This document shows, one piece after another, positions 16,983-26,175 of a stretch of DNA of 64,000 nucleotides. The stretch's first letter is position 1. The number at the start of each line of letters is the position of its first letter. The notes under the pieces were generated by a model. It was not told the origin of the DNA. It did no database searches and was given only the letters and a program-made list of their open reading frames with translations. A program made the position numbers and the translations under genes. The stretch covers positions 219,259 to 283,258 of the forward strand of contig WGNF01000006.1 of the NCBI GenBank assembly GCA_016124615.1, read 5' to 3'. The DNA is from Paracoccaceae bacterium (GTDB lineage Bacteria; Pseudomonadota; Alphaproteobacteria; Rhodobacterales; Rhodobacteraceae).

Positions 16983-17189
16983 TCAGAGCAGCCGCAGGTC
17001 GCTGGCCGAGGCGCGGCCGTCACGGCCGGATTGCAGCTCGTAGGCGATCTTCTGGTTGTCGTTCAGCCCTTTCAGGCCGGCACGTTCGACGGCCGAGATA
17101 TGAACGAACACGTCCTTGCCGCCGTCATCCGGCGCGACGAACCCGTAGCCCTTGGTGCTGTTGAACCACTTTACGGTGCCGGTCGGCAT
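16983..17189 (-). CDS. CspA-type cold-shock protein
   Basis: A 68-residue single OB-fold RNA/DNA-binding protein: GTVKWFNSTKGYGFVAPDDGGKDVFVHISAVE contains RNP1 (KGYGFV) and RNP2 (VFVHI). Such proteins melt mRNA structures in the cold or in stationary phase. It is a single gene with a long GC-poor leader containing a hairpin (17213-17234), which may be relevant to temperature control. Confidence 0.95.
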   Translation of the reverse strand: MPTGTVKWFNSTKGYGFVAPDDGGKDVFVHISAVERAGLKGLNDNQKIAYELQSGRDGRASASDLRLL

Positions 17190-17212
17190 TCCGTCTCTCC
17201 TCTGTCATCCCT

Positions 17213-17234
17213 CCCGCAGCGGGACTGCTGCGGG
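17213..17234 (-). promoter_or_regulatory. Hairpin in the 5' leader of the cold-shock gene
   Basis: CCCGCAGC (17213-17220) pairs perfectly with GCTGCGGG (17227-17234), loop 6 nt, centred about 35 bases before the start codon. It could be a structured leader element or simply a fortuitous palindrome. Confidence 0.35.
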
Positions 17235-17451
17235 CCGTGCAGCCAGGTCTTCCAAGTAATTCCGGCTGCCTGAATCAGGAGGCGGGTCGTTGAGAAGTCT
17301 GTTGTCACCCCTCAAGAATGCCAAATCTGTGAAAAGAATCAAGTTGCATTGCCGCGCTGTCCGAGGCAGCGCGCGGGCTGCCGCGGATCCGGGCCTTTCA
17401 CCCGGACACTCTGCCCGCTATATCGGCATAAGCGGACGACGGAGGGACTCC

Positions 17452-17811
17452 ATGCGCAATTCGGCCCTGATCCTGGGCATCATCGGCGGCCTCTGGGGCA
17501 TGCTGGTGGGCTTTTTCGGCTATGGCTACACGGTGGTGATGCAGACCTACGGCAGCCAGCTTTCGGGTGTGGCCGAGCAGGTGCACAACGTGGGGCTGGT
17601 GCAGACCGCCAGCCTTGTCGCGCCGATCCTGGCCATTGCGGGCGGCGCGATGGCACGGTCGCGCAACCTGATTGCCGGGGTGCTGCTGCTGGCATCGGCG
17701 GTGGGCATGTATGTCGCCTTCGGCTTCGGCGTCTTCACCATGTTCCCGATCGCGATGTGCGGGCTTGGCGGCATCCTTGCGCTGGCGGCGCGTCAGCCCG
17801 ACGCCCACTGA
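17452..17811 (+). CDS. Small membrane protein with four hydrophobic segments
   Basis: A 119-residue protein built of hydrophobic stretches (LILGIIGGLWGMLVGFFGYGY; ASLVAPILAIAGGAMA; LIAGVLLLASAVGMYVAFGFGVF; PIAMCGLGGILALAA). This GIIGG-plus-three-TM pattern resembles DUF4064-like proteins of unknown role. GGAGGG lies a few bases before the ATG. It is convergent with the bufferin operon and overlaps the end of the DoxX gene by 19 bases. Confidence 0.65.
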   Translation: MRNSALILGIIGGLWGMLVGFFGYGYTVVMQTYGSQLSGVAEQVHNVGLVQTASLVAPILAIAGGAMARSRNLIAGVLLLASAVGMYVAFGFGVFTMFPIAMCGLGGILALAARQPDAH

Positions 17812-18347
17812 CGCAGGGCCCGATCCAGCGACAGCGGCCCGCCGCCCAGCATCGCAAGGGTCAGCAGCGTCAGCACCCAGAACGCCCGCTGGTCAAGGAT
17901 CAGCGCGCCCGAGGCGGCATCGAACCAGCGGCCGATGTCATCGCCCGCGACACCGTGGCCGGTGATGTCGACAAAGCTTTGCACCGCGATGAAGCCGGTC
18001 ATCCCCAGGGCGGCAAGGCGGGTGGCAAGGCCCAGCGTAATCAGCAGCGGCAGGGTGAATTCGGCCCACATGCCAAGCGTGGCGATGATGTGGTACGGCA
18101 GCGGCAGCATGTCGGCGTCATAGCCTACGGCGTCGATCGCCTTCGGGAAGATCTGCGCATAGGCGCCGACGCTGGGATGCAGGAAGCCGAACAGGCCCGC
18201 GCCGAGCTTGGTGAAGGCCGACGACCAGAAATAGACCAGCAGCACCCCCGCGAAGACCAGCCGCGCAGCCGTCGGCACCAGAACCGGCGCCAGCGTTGCG
18301 GTGACCCAGTCGAACAGGCGGTTGTGCAGGGTGATCAGGGCGGTCAT
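17793..18347 (-). CDS. bufD: DoxX-family membrane protein of the bufferin operon
   Basis: A 184-residue protein with four hydrophobic segments (TAARLVFAGVLLVYFWSSAF with KLG following, LPLPYHIIATLGMWAEFTLPLLITLGL, RLAALGMTGFIAVQSFV, FWVLTLLTLAMLGGG), the DoxX pattern. DoxX proteins of DUF2282/DUF692 loci are thought to help redox or quinone-linked handling of the modified peptide; the exact job is unproven. Its start overlaps the stop of the DUF2063 gene by 4 bases. Last gene of the four-gene minus-strand operon. Confidence 0.82.
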   Translation of the reverse strand: MTALITLHNRLFDWVTATLAPVLVPTAARLVFAGVLLVYFWSSAFTKLGAGLFGFLHPSVGAYAQIFPKAIDAVGYDADMLPLPYHIIATLGMWAEFTLPLLITLGLATRLAALGMTGFIAVQSFVDITGHGVAGDDIGRWFDAASGALILDQRAFWVLTLLTLAMLGGGPLSLDRALRQWASG

Positions 18348-19075
18348 GGCAGCTCTCCGGCGGTAATCGCGATGATGGCGCCGCCTGCAAGCAGCAGCGA
18401 CAGGGTGGCGGGAAAGTCGAACTCGTCGCCCGCAGCCTCGATCGCCGGGGCGAGCGGTTGCCCGGCGTTTAGTGCGGAGAGGAAGTCCGCGCCGCCGGGC
18501 GGCAGGATTTCCGCGACGGGATCATAGACCGGGCGTGTGACAAGCACATCCTGCGGCCCCTCGCCGGGGTCAGCCGCGCCGCCCCAGATGCCGAGCAGCG
18601 GCCAGGGCGAGCGCAGGACCTGCACCGCGGGCGCCAGCGTCAGGCGCATCGCCCCAAGCGCCTCGGGTGGGATCGCGGCGAAGGCTTCGGGCGCAACCGG
18701 CACGCTGTCGGCGGTGTGGTAGGACCGGCGCAGCGCCAGTTCCAGCCGGGCCACGTCGGGCAGGTAGGGAAAATCGGCCAGCGGCGGAAAGCCGGCCAGA
18801 AAGGCGGGCATCGCCTCGCCCCAATCGGCCAGAACCGGCGTTTGCGGCGGGTGGCGGCGCAGAAAGACGCCCGCCATCGCGCGAAAGAACTCCTCACCCA
18901 CCAGCGTCTGCAGCGCCGGAAAAGAGGCCACCAGCGCATCGGTCAGCGCCACCGCCACGTTGTTGCGGTAGACGGCAAACCGGCGGCCCGCCGGGCGGCC
19001 CTGCGGGTCGTGCAGGCCCGGCGGTTCGGGCTGGGCGGGGTCCAGCAGCGCGGTGCGAAAGGTGCTCTGGCTCAT
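18344..19075 (-). CDS. bufC: DUF2063 / BufC (HvfC-like) RiPP partner protein
   Basis: A 243-residue protein. Seen: the DUF2063 N-terminus (FRTALLDP...[46 protein letters not shown]), the [31 protein letters not shown] segment, and a variable C-terminal half. Family knowledge: HvfC/BufC-type proteins bind the leader of the precursor and form a complex with the DUF692 enzyme. The ATG at 19075 overlaps the stop of bufB (ATGA). All expected regions are present. Confidence 0.85.
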   Translation of the reverse strand: MSQSTFRTALLDPAQPEPPGLHDPQGRPAGRRFAVYRNNVAVALTDALVASFPALQTLVGEEFFRAMAGVFLRRHPPQTPVLADWGEAMPAFLAGFPPLADFPYLPDVARLELALRRSYHTADSVPVAPEAFAAIPPEALGAMRLTLAPAVQVLRSPWPLLGIWGGAADPGEGPQDVLVTRPVYDPVAEILPPGGADFLSALNAGQPLAPAIEAAGDEFDFPATLSLLLAGGAIIAITAGELP

Positions 19076-19923
19076 GCCGGAACCCGGGTGAGGATGCGGG
19101 CGGCAAGCGCGGCCTCGGCCTCCAGCGCGGGCCAGTCGGGGACATCGTTGTCCCACTCGATCAGCGTGGGTTTTGCCCCGCCGCGCACGATGGTGCGGGC
19201 GTAAAGCTGCCAGACCGGGTCGGTGACCGGGGCGCCGTGGCTGTCGATCAGCAGCGGCGCGCCGGTATCGTCGGCCTGCGCGTCATGGCCGCCAAGATGG
19301 ATCTCGCCCACCAGATCCAGCGGGAAGGCGTCGATATAGGCATTGGCGTCGGTCTGGCGGTTGGTGGCCGAGATGAAGACGTTGTTGACATCCAGCAGCA
19401 GCCCGCAGCCGGTACGCCGGGCGATTTCGGTCAGGAAGGCGACCTCGTCCATTTCGGCCGCGGCGAAGTCGAGATAGGCGGAGGGGTTTTCCAGCAGCAT
19501 CCGGCGGCCGAGCACGTCTTGCACCTGATCGACATGCCCGGCCACGCGGGCCAGCGTTTCGGCGGTATAGGGCAGCGGCAGAAGGTCGTTCAGATAGGCG
19601 CCGTCATGCGTGGACCAGGCAAGGTGTTCGGAGAAACTCGCAGGCTCCAGCCAGCCGACAAGCGCTTTCAGCCGGGCGAGGTGGTCGCGGTCCAGCGGCG
19701 CCTCGCCGCCGATCGACAGGCCCACACCGTGGCAGGAAACCGGAAACCGCCCGGCCAGTGCGCGCAGTTGCGCGATCGGGCGGCCACCGGCCCCCATGTA
19801 GTTTTCTGCATGGATTTCGAGCCATTCGACGGCGCCCACATCCTCGAAAATGTTCGAAAAGTGCTGCGGCTTGTAGCCCACGCCGGGGCGGTTCGGCAGC
19901 GTTTTCGGGCTGGTGTCGCGCAT
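19072..19923 (-). CDS. bufB: DUF692 multinuclear iron oxidase (MNIO) BufB
   Basis: A 283-residue TIM-barrel enzyme of the MNIO/DUF692 family (relatives: MbnB, HvfB, TglH). These use iron clusters and oxygen to convert peptide cysteines into oxazolone-thioamide or thiooxazole groups. Seen: [68 protein letters not shown] and LIEWDNDVP, which supply the conserved His/Asp/Glu metal ligands. The precursor BufA lies 49 bases upstream, the partner BufC overlaps downstream. Confidence 0.9.
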   Translation of the reverse strand: MRDTSPKTLPNRPGVGYKPQHFSNIFEDVGAVEWLEIHAENYMGAGGRPIAQLRALAGRFPVSCHGVGLSIGGEAPLDRDHLARLKALVGWLEPASFSEHLAWSTHDGAYLNDLLPLPYTAETLARVAGHVDQVQDVLGRRMLLENPSAYLDFAAAEMDEVAFLTEIARRTGCGLLLDVNNVFISATNRQTDANAYIDAFPLDLVGEIHLGGHDAQADDTGAPLLIDSHGAPVTDPVWQLYARTIVRGGAKPTLIEWDNDVPDWPALEAEAALAARILTRVPA

Positions 19924-19972
19924 CTTGGCCTCCTGTGGGGTGCCCCCGGCGGTGTCGCCGGGGGCGGTGGCA

Positions 19973-20266
19973 TCAGGTCTGGGGCAGGTCGCGGGTCAGC
20001 GCGGTCAGCGAGCCCATGCGGCCGCCCGGCAGCTTCATCGTGGTGCAGGTGCCCGCCGGGACGAGCTTGAACTCGTTGCCCTGATAGTCGACCTTCGAGG
20101 TGCCCGCGCAGGTCGTGCCCGCACCGGCGGCGCAGTCGTTCGCGCCCTTCATCGCGACGCCGAAGCACTTGTCCTGCGCGGCGGCATTGGCGGGGGTAGC
20201 GATCTGGGCGGCAAATGCGGCAGCGATGGCGCCGGCGATGGCAAGGCTGTTGAATTTCTTGTTCAT
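19973..20266 (-). CDS. bufA: DUF2282 bufferin precursor peptide (BufA1-like)
   Basis: A 97-residue precursor. Seen: a signal sequence ([23 protein letters not shown]) and a core with exactly four cysteines at 34, 45, 53 and 74 in the order [31 protein letters not shown], the DUF2282 pattern. Family knowledge: bufferins are long RiPPs modified by the MNIO partner, exported to the periplasm, where they bind copper and buffer its toxicity. AAGGGA lies 7 nt before the ATG. First gene of the operon. Confidence 0.9.
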   Translation of the reverse strand: MNKKFNSLAIAGAIAAAFAAQIATPANAAAQDKCFGVAMKGANDCAAGAGTTCAGTSKVDYQGNEFKLVPAGTCTTMKLPGGRMGSLTALTRDLPQT

Positions 20267-20425
20267 GGTCAGGTCCCTTCAATGTGGTCACAAAGCCGCG
20301 GTGATCGCGACTGACGATGGCATAAACCAGGCCGACGGCCGCTCGCCACTCACGTGGACGTGCATGCCAGCCCCGTTATGGAATGTAACACATTGCCGCA
20401 GCGCCGGATATTGCCGACAAATGCA

Positions 20426-20451
20426 AACGGGCGCCCGAAGGGGCGCCCGTT
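20426..20451 (-). terminator. Hairpin terminator behind thrS
   Basis: A perfect 11-bp stem (20426-20436 with 20441-20451) with a 4-nt loop lies 19 bases beyond the thrS stop; on the minus strand it is followed by a short T/TG-rich tail. Confidence 0.65.
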
Positions 20452-20470
20452 GTCGTTCCGGATCAGCGGG

Positions 20471-22429
20471 TTAGTGTAGATCGGGCGGCGTCGCCTCGGC
20501 AAGAACCGTGGCCAGAAACGCATCGAGCGTCTGGGTTTCGGTATGCGTGTCGCCCAGACGGCGGATTGAAACACTGCGCTCTTCGACCTCTTTCAGGCCG
20601 ATGGCCAGCAGCACCGGCACCTTGCCCACCGAATGCTCGCGCACCTTGTAGTTGATCTTCTCGTTGCGGGTGTCGGCCTCGGCGCGGATGCCCTGCGCCA
20701 GGAGTGCGGCGGTGACCTCTTCGACATAGGCATCGGCGCCCGAGACGATGGAGGCGACCACCACTTGCCGCGGCGCCAGCCAGAACGGCATCTTGCCGGC
20801 GTAGTTCTCGATCAGGATGCCGATGAAGCGCTCGAAGCTGCCCAGAATGGCGCGGTGCAGCATGTAGGGGCGGTGTTTCGCCCCGTCTTCACCGATGTAT
20901 TCCGCCCCCAGCCGCTCCGGCAGGTTCGGGTCGACCTGGAAGGTGCCGCACTGCCATTCGCGCCCGATGGCGTCGGTCAGCTTGAAGTCGAGCTTGGGGC
21001 CATAGAACGCGCCGTCGCCGGGGTTGATCTCGTAGCTCGCCCCAGCGCCCTTGATCGCGGCCTCCAGCATGCCTTCCACCTTGTCCCAGGTTTCGTCGGA
21101 GCCGATGCGCACATCGGGGCGGGTAGAGAATTTGATGTCGAATTTCTCGAACCCGAGGTCACGGTAGACCGAGGACAACAGTTTGATGAACCCCGCGCAT
21201 TCGGCGCCGATCTGGTCCTCGGTGCAGAAGATATGTGCGTCGTCCTGCGTGAAGCCGCGCACCCGCATCAGCCCGTGCATCGAGCCCGAGCTTTCATAGC
21301 GATGGCATGATCCGAATTCGGCCAGCCTCAGGGGCAGGTCGCGGTAGCTTTTCAGGCCCTGGTTATACACCTGCACATGGCAGGGGCAGTTCATCGGCTT
21401 CAGCGCGTTGATCCGCTTTTCCTTGGCGCCTTCCTCGTCGACCTCGACGATGAACATGTTCTCGCGGTAGGCTTCCCAGTGGCCCGAACGTTCCCACAGG
21501 ACACGATCGACCACTTGCGGCGTGCGGATTTCCTTGTAGCCCGCAGCGCGCAGGCGGCGGCGCATGTAATCCTCCAGCGCGCGCCAGATCGTCCAGCCGT
21601 TCGGGTGCCAGAACACCATGCCCGGCGCCTCTTCCTGCAAGTGGAACAGCTCCATCTCGCGGCCCAGCTTGCGGTGGTCGCGCTTGGCCGCCTCTTCCAT
21701 CATGGTCAGGTAGGCCTTCAGGTCGTCGCGGTTCTTGAAGGCGACGGCATAGATGCGCTGCAACATCTGGCGGTTGCTGTCACCGCGCCAGTAGGCGCCC
21801 GCGACCGTGGTCAGCTTGAAGGCGTCGGCGGGCACTTGGCCGGTGTTTTGCAGATGCGGGCCTCGGCACAGGTCTTGCCAGTGGCCATGCCAGTACATGC
21901 GGATCGGCTGATCGCCGGGAATGCCCTCGATCAGCTCGACCTTGTAGGGCTCATTGTTGGCCTCGTAATAGCGGATGGCGCGATCCCGGTCCCAGACCTC
22001 GGTGGTGACGGGGTCGCGGCGGTTGATGATCTCTTTCATCCGCTTCTCGATCGCACCGAGGTCTTCGGGGGTGAAGGGTTCGGCGCGGTCGAAGTCGTAG
22101 TACCAGCCGTTCTGGATCACCGGGCCGATGGTCACCTTCACCTCAGGCCAGATTTCCTGCACCGCGCGTGCCATGATATGTGCCAGATCGTGCCGGATCA
22201 GTTCCAGCGCGGCGCCATCATCCTGCATGGTGTTGATCTTGATCGACGCATCGGCCGTCAGCGGCCATTGCAGGTCGAAATGCGCGCCGTTCACGGTGGC
22301 CGAGATCGCCTTCTTGCCAAGGCTGGTCGCGATCGAGGTCGCGACCTCGCCGGGCGTGATGCCCGCGGCGAAGGTCCGCACGGAGCCATCGGGGAAGGTC
22401 AGCGAAATGTCGTGTGAGTCCAGGGCCAT
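20471..22429 (-). CDS. thrS: Threonyl-tRNA synthetase
   Basis: A 652-residue class II synthetase that charges tRNA-Thr. Seen: N-terminal TGS domain ([13 protein letters not shown]), editing domain ([48 protein letters not shown] carries zinc-type histidine/cysteine), the catalytic core with [38 protein letters not shown] (motif 2) and [18 protein letters not shown] (motif 3), and an anticodon-binding C-terminus. The ATG at 22429 has GAGGAG 7 nt upstream; the frame extends upstream without support. Confidence 0.97.
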   Translation of the reverse strand: MALDSHDISLTFPDGSVRTFAAGITPGEVATSIATSLGKKAISATVNGAHFDLQWPLTADASIKINTMQDDGAALELIRHDLAHIMARAVQEIWPEVKVTIGPVIQNGWYYDFDRAEPFTPEDLGAIEKRMKEIINRRDPVTTEVWDRDRAIRYYEANNEPYKVELIEGIPGDQPIRMYWHGHWQDLCRGPHLQNTGQVPADAFKLTTVAGAYWRGDSNRQMLQRIYAVAFKNRDDLKAYLTMMEEAAKRDHRKLGREMELFHLQEEAPGMVFWHPNGWTIWRALEDYMRRRLRAAGYKEIRTPQVVDRVLWERSGHWEAYRENMFIVEVDEEGAKEKRINALKPMNCPCHVQVYNQGLKSYRDLPLRLAEFGSCHRYESSGSMHGLMRVRGFTQDDAHIFCTEDQIGAECAGFIKLLSSVYRDLGFEKFDIKFSTRPDVRIGSDETWDKVEGMLEAAIKGAGASYEINPGDGAFYGPKLDFKLTDAIGREWQCGTFQVDPNLPERLGAEYIGEDGAKHRPYMLHRAILGSFERFIGILIENYAGKMPFWLAPRQVVVASIVSGADAYVEEVTAALLAQGIRAEADTRNEKINYKVREHSVGKVPVLLAIGLKEVEERSVSIRRLGDTHTETQTLDAFLATVLAEATPPDLH

Positions 22430-22542
22430 CTTGGCTCTCCTCGTCGGTTTGGCGCCCACGGATGCGCCCGGTTGCGGGTATGGTGGCGAGGTTTTGCGCC
22501 GCAGAGACGAGGAAGTCAACCAGCCTGCAAATGGGTGGTAAC

Positions 22543-22896
22543 CTATAAACTGGCTGTGATTGGTGGCTCGACCCTTACCGCTTTTCCGAAAATTCGCTTG
22601 GGGGGTGATATCGAATAGTTCTGCGGATCCGCTCTATCTGGTGGTCGCTTTTGCAATAGGATTGCAATTTTGGCGGTGTTTTCTGCTGTATGTATGACTG
22701 CAAGCGAGATTTGCCCTGCCGCCACGGCACTCAGCCCCATAATCGCGACGACAAATGCAGGGAGACCTACCAGCGGCGAGCCTACTGCAGAGACTCCAAC
22801 AGTTAGAACGATCCCCACGACAGTAGTTGACCATCCTATGATGATGGTTGCATATGAAATGAACTTGGACGTCAGGTAGCTGTGCTCGACAATCAT
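22543..22896 (-). CDS. Hypothetical small membrane protein
   Basis: A 117-residue protein with two hydrophobic segments, [26 protein letters not shown] and [25 protein letters not shown], then a hydrophilic basic tail ([28 protein letters not shown]). Not recognised. The DNA is AT-richer than thrS or the hydrolases. The ATG at 22896 has GAGGGAG upstream; an earlier ATG at 22911 overlaps that site. It faces an inverted repeat and a divergent hydrolase gene. Confidence 0.55.
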   Translation of the reverse strand: MIVEHSYLTSKFISYATIIIGWSTTVVGIVLTVGVSAVGSPLVGLPAFVVAIMGLSAVAAGQISLAVIHTAENTAKIAILLQKRPPDRADPQNYSISPPKRIFGKAVRVEPPITASL

Positions 22897-22946
22897 CTCG
22901 CTCCCTCTCATGCGTTGTTCCGTTTGGATAACTCTGGTTCGTTCTG

Positions 22947-22963
22947 GTTAACCTTGGGTTAAC
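22947..22963. promoter_or_regulatory. GTTAACC-N3-GGTTAAC inverted repeat between divergent genes
   Basis: GTTAACC (22947-22953) and GGTTAAC (22957-22963) form a perfect 7-bp inverted repeat in the shared upstream region of the small membrane protein and the hydrolase. A regulator site is plausible; no candidate regulator is adjacent. Confidence 0.4.
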
Positions 22964-23019
22964 AGTTGAAACGTTCGCTCGTTCTGATGAAGCCTTACGG
23001 GGCGATTGACGAGGTCGGC

Positions 23020-23766
23020 ATGGAAGAACTGGCTACCCCGCAGGGTCGGCGCATCGCCTTTCGACGCAGGTCGGGCCGGGGGCCGGGCGTGGTGTTTCTG
23101 GGCGGCTTCAAGTCGGACATGGAGGGCACCAAGGCGCAGGCGCTGGACGGCTGGGCCGCCGCGACCGGGCGCGCCTTTCTGCGCTTCGATTATTCCGGGC
23201 ACGGGTCATCCTCGGGCGCGTTCGAGGATGGCGCGATCGGCGACTGGGCCGAGGATGCGCTGGCCGCAATCGGCGCGCTGACCGAGGGGCCGCAGGTGCT
23301 GGTGGGCTCTTCAATGGGCGGCTGGATTTCGCTGCTGGTGGCGAAGGCGATGCCGGAACGGGTGGCCGGGCTGGTCGGCGTCGCAGCCGCGCCCGATTTC
23401 ACCGAGGACAGCCTGTGGCAGCGGATGACCCCGGCCGACCGTGCGGCGCTTGCCCGCGATGGCCGGGTGGAGCGGGCCTCGGCCTATTCTGACGCGCCCT
23501 ATGTCTACACCCAGCGGCTGATCGAGGACGGGCGGCGCCATCTGGTGTTGCGCGCGCCGCTGGCGCTGCCGTTCCCGGTGCGGCTGTTGCAGGGCACGGC
23601 GGATGAGGATGTGCCGGTCGCGGTGGCAGAGCGGCTCTTTGCCCACATCGACGGGCCGGATGTGCGGCTGACGCTGGTGAAGGGGGCCGATCACCGCTTT
23701 TCGACGGGCGCCTGCCTTCGGCTGGTCGAGGCGACGGTGGCGGAAATTCTGGCGCAGGGGGTGTGA
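23020..23766 (+). CDS. Alpha/beta hydrolase (ABHD10-like serine hydrolase)
   Basis: A 248-residue alpha/beta-hydrolase. Seen: FLGGFKSDMEGTKA oxyanion strand, RFDYSGHGSSSG, nucleophile elbow GSSMGG, acid in LLQGTADEDVPV and histidine in GADHRFS: a complete Ser-Asp-His triad. The pattern G-F-x-S-D-M-x-G-x-K is typical of the ABHD10-like group (thioesterase/glucuronide hydrolase activity in relatives). The frame is open from a TTG at 22966 and an ATG at 22987; the ATG at 23020 has GAGG 5 nt upstream and starts where homology is expected. The next hydrolase starts directly after its stop. Confidence 0.8.
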   Translation: MEELATPQGRRIAFRRRSGRGPGVVFLGGFKSDMEGTKAQALDGWAAATGRAFLRFDYSGHGSSSGAFEDGAIGDWAEDALAAIGALTEGPQVLVGSSMGGWISLLVAKAMPERVAGLVGVAAAPDFTEDSLWQRMTPADRAALARDGRVERASAYSDAPYVYTQRLIEDGRRHLVLRAPLALPFPVRLLQGTADEDVPVAVAERLFAHIDGPDVRLTLVKGADHRFSTGACLRLVEATVAEILAQGV

Positions 23767-24747
23767 ATGCGGCGGATCGGACGTTGGCTGGGGGCGATCC
23801 TCATTGCATTTATCGTACTTCTTGCCGGGGTGTGGTTTCTTGCGCCAAGACCCGGCGTTGATCCGGCTTTACACTTCTCAGCGAATAGTTTGGGAAGTGA
23901 TCTTGATGCGTATCTGACCTCAGAAGAACATCACTTTTCGGACATAACGCCGGGCGCCGAGAAGCGGATCATCTGGGCCGGCGCGACGGGTGTCAAAACG
24001 CCCTATGCGGTCGTCTACCTGCACGGCTACTCCGCCACCTCGGAAGAAATCCGCCCGGTGCCGGATGACGTGGCCAAGGCGCTTGGCGCCAATCTGTTCT
24101 TCACCCGCTTCACCGGCCACGGCCGGGGCGGCGCCGCGATGGCGCAGGCGACGGCGGGCGACTGGATCAACGACACCGCCGAGGCGTTGGCGATCGGCAA
24201 GCGGTTGGGCGACAAGGTCATCGTGATCTCGACCTCCACTGGCGGCACGCTGGCCGCCATCGCCGCCACCGATCCGCGGCTGGCGCCCGAGATGGCGGGC
24301 ATCGTCTTTCTGTCGCCGAACTTCGGCATCAACGACCCGCTGGCGTTTTTGCTGACCTGGCCGCTGGTGCGGGTCTGGGCGCCGCTGGTGGCGGGGCCGG
24401 TGCATTCCTTCACGCCGCTCAATGACCGTCAGGCGAAGTTCTGGACGACGTCGTATCCCACCATCGCCGCCGTGCCGCTGGGCGCGCTGGTCGCCTATGC
24501 GGACCGTCAGGACTATGCGACCGCCAAAACTCCCGCGCTGTTCATCTACACCCGCGCCGACAAGGTGGTGCGGCCGGACCGGACCGATGCCGTTGTGGCG
24601 CGCTGGGGCGGGCCGAAGCAGGTGGTGAATCCGGTGATGGGGCCGAAGGACGATCCATCCTCGCATGTGATCGCGGGCGACATTCTCAGCCCCGATCAGA
24701 CCGCGCCGACGGTTGCGCGCATTCTGGACTGGGCGAAAGGGCTTTAA
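23767..24747 (+). CDS. Membrane-anchored alpha/beta hydrolase
   Basis: A 326-residue protein. Residues ~6-26 (WLGAILIAFIVLLAGVWFLAP) are an N-terminal anchor or signal, followed by an alpha/beta-hydrolase: VVYLHGYSATSEE, RFTGHGRGG, nucleophile elbow STSTGGTLA, acid around FIYTRADKVV and histidine in DPSSHVI. Resembles S33-type or carboxylesterase hydrolases of the periplasm; substrate unknown. ATG immediately after the stop of the upstream hydrolase, so the two form an operon. Confidence 0.82.
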   Translation: MRRIGRWLGAILIAFIVLLAGVWFLAPRPGVDPALHFSANSLGSDLDAYLTSEEHHFSDITPGAEKRIIWAGATGVKTPYAVVYLHGYSATSEEIRPVPDDVAKALGANLFFTRFTGHGRGGAAMAQATAGDWINDTAEALAIGKRLGDKVIVISTSTGGTLAAIAATDPRLAPEMAGIVFLSPNFGINDPLAFLLTWPLVRVWAPLVAGPVHSFTPLNDRQAKFWTTSYPTIAAVPLGALVAYADRQDYATAKTPALFIYTRADKVVRPDRTDAVVARWGGPKQVVNPVMGPKDDPSSHVIAGDILSPDQTAPTVARILDWAKGL

Positions 24748-24758
24748 CCACGCTTTCA

Positions 24759-24781
24759 GCCCGGCGACACCTGCGCCGGGC
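24759..24781. terminator. Hairpin between convergent hydrolase and phaZ
   Basis: GCCCGGCG (24759-24766) pairs with CGCCGGGC (24774-24781), 8 bp, loop 7 nt, placed between the two stops. No T run, so only a moderate call. Confidence 0.5.
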
Positions 24782-24795
24782 CAAGGGTCGAGTGG

Positions 24796-26073
24796 TCAGG
24801 CGGTCGCGGCGACGAGGCTGACCGGCTTGGTCCGCTTCGGCCCGCCGCCGTGCGAGTCGATGAAGTCGAGGATCAGCGGGCGGATATTCTGCCGCCACGA
24901 CTTGCCGGCGAAGATGCCGTAGTGGCCGGCGCCGGGTTCCAGATGATGCGCCTTCTTCGCGGCGGGCAGGCCGGTGCACAGGTCCAGCGCCGCAACGCAT
25001 TGGCCGGGGGCGGAAATGTCGTCATTCGCGCCTTCGACGGTATGCACGGCGATATCGGTGATCTTGCCGATGTCCACACGCTTGCCCGCCACGATGAACT
25101 CGTTCTTGGCGATCTCGCGGTTCTTGAAGATACGTTCCACCGTCGACAGGTAGAACTCGGCCGTCATGTCCATGACAGAGAGATATTCGTCGTAGAAGCG
25201 GTTGTGCGCGTCATGGTCACTGGCCTCGCCTTTGGCGGCAAGGACGATCTCGTCATAGAACGCCTGCGCGTGGCGGTCGGAGTTCATCGAGATGAACGAG
25301 GCCAGTTGCAAGAGGCCCGGATAGACCAACCGCCCGGTGCCCGCAAACTTGAAGCCCACGCGCTGAATGGCGAGGTGTTCGAGCTGGCCCATCGTGATGC
25401 GGCGACCGAAGTCGGTCACGTCGGTCGCAGCGGCATCGGGGTCGATCGGGCCACCGATCAGGGTCAGCGTGCGCGGTTGTGCCGCGGGGTCTTCCTCGGC
25501 CAGATAGGCGGCGGCGGCGAGGGTCAGCGGCGCCGGTTGGCACACCGCGATCACATTGGTTTCAGGCCCGAGCGTGCGCATGAACTCGACAAGGTAGAGC
25601 GTGTAATCCTCGATATCGAACTTGCCCGCCGACACCGGAATGTCACGCGCGTTGTGCCAGTCGGTCACGTAGACTTCGCAATCGGGGATTAGGCTGATCA
25701 CGGTCGAGCGCAGGAGTGTGGCATAGTGGCCAGACATCGGCGCGACCAGCAGAACGCGGCGCGGGCGCGGCGTGCGGCCCTGCACCTTGAAGTGGATCAG
25801 ATCGCCAAAGGCTTTCTTTACAGTGCATTCCACCGTGACAACCGCGTCGCGACCGTCATCGCCCGGAACAGAGGAGATGCCCCAGTCCGGCTTGATCACC
25901 ATGCGGGCAAAGCTGCGTTCGGTGATCCGGCCCCAAGCCGACAGCACCTTGAAGAACGGGTGCGGCACCATGCCGAAGACGGGATACGAGGCGAAGGCGC
26001 GGGCCGAAGCGCCAAGCCATTCGTTCGTGTTCCGCGTCGCCTCCATGAGGTCGTAGGTGGCCATGTTCTTCAT
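24796..26073 (-). CDS. phaZ: Intracellular polyhydroxybutyrate depolymerase
   Basis: A 425-residue intracellular PHB depolymerase that releases hydroxybutyrate from native granules. Seen: MATYDLMEATRNTNEWLGASARAF at the N-terminus, VLLVAPMSGHYATLLRSTV, and the cysteine nucleophile C178 in IAVCQPAPL, the feature that separates this family (PhaZ1 of Ralstonia) from serine depolymerases; a C-terminal EPGAGHYGIFAGKSWR with the catalytic histidine. The ATG at 26073 has AAGGAG upstream. It diverges from phaC across 102 bases that hold the presumed control sites. Confidence 0.95.
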   Translation of the reverse strand: MKNMATYDLMEATRNTNEWLGASARAFASYPVFGMVPHPFFKVLSAWGRITERSFARMVIKPDWGISSVPGDDGRDAVVTVECTVKKAFGDLIHFKVQGRTPRPRRVLLVAPMSGHYATLLRSTVISLIPDCEVYVTDWHNARDIPVSAGKFDIEDYTLYLVEFMRTLGPETNVIAVCQPAPLTLAAAAYLAEEDPAAQPRTLTLIGGPIDPDAAATDVTDFGRRITMGQLEHLAIQRVGFKFAGTGRLVYPGLLQLASFISMNSDRHAQAFYDEIVLAAKGEASDHDAHNRFYDEYLSVMDMTAEFYLSTVERIFKNREIAKNEFIVAGKRVDIGKITDIAVHTVEGANDDISAPGQCVAALDLCTGLPAAKKAHHLEPGAGHYGIFAGKSWRQNIRPLILDFIDSHGGGPKRTKPVSLVAATA

Positions 26074-26138
26074 GTCGTCTCCTTGTCGCGCGGTGCACGC
26101 GGAAAAATCGTCGCTTTTCCCCCCAGAAGGGCGACAGT

Positions 26139-26153
26139 ATGCTGCGTAGCGGC
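26139..26153. promoter_or_regulatory. Candidate PhaR operator in front of phaC
   Basis: The 15-mer ATGCTGCGTAGCGGC differs at only two positions from the copy in the phaP promoter (28033-28047). TGC-rich sites of this kind are known targets of the PHA repressor PhaR in Rhodobacterales. It starts 37 bases before the phaC start and overlaps a possible -10 (TATGCT, 26138-26143). Confidence 0.55.
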
Positions 26154-26175
26154 AAGATAGGGGGGAAACATTCAC

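Noticed and set aside
20267..20470. ECF sigma-factor promoter for the bufferin operon
   Set aside because: A GTAACA-type string exists but in the wrong orientation for bufA, and no sigma-factor gene is nearby.
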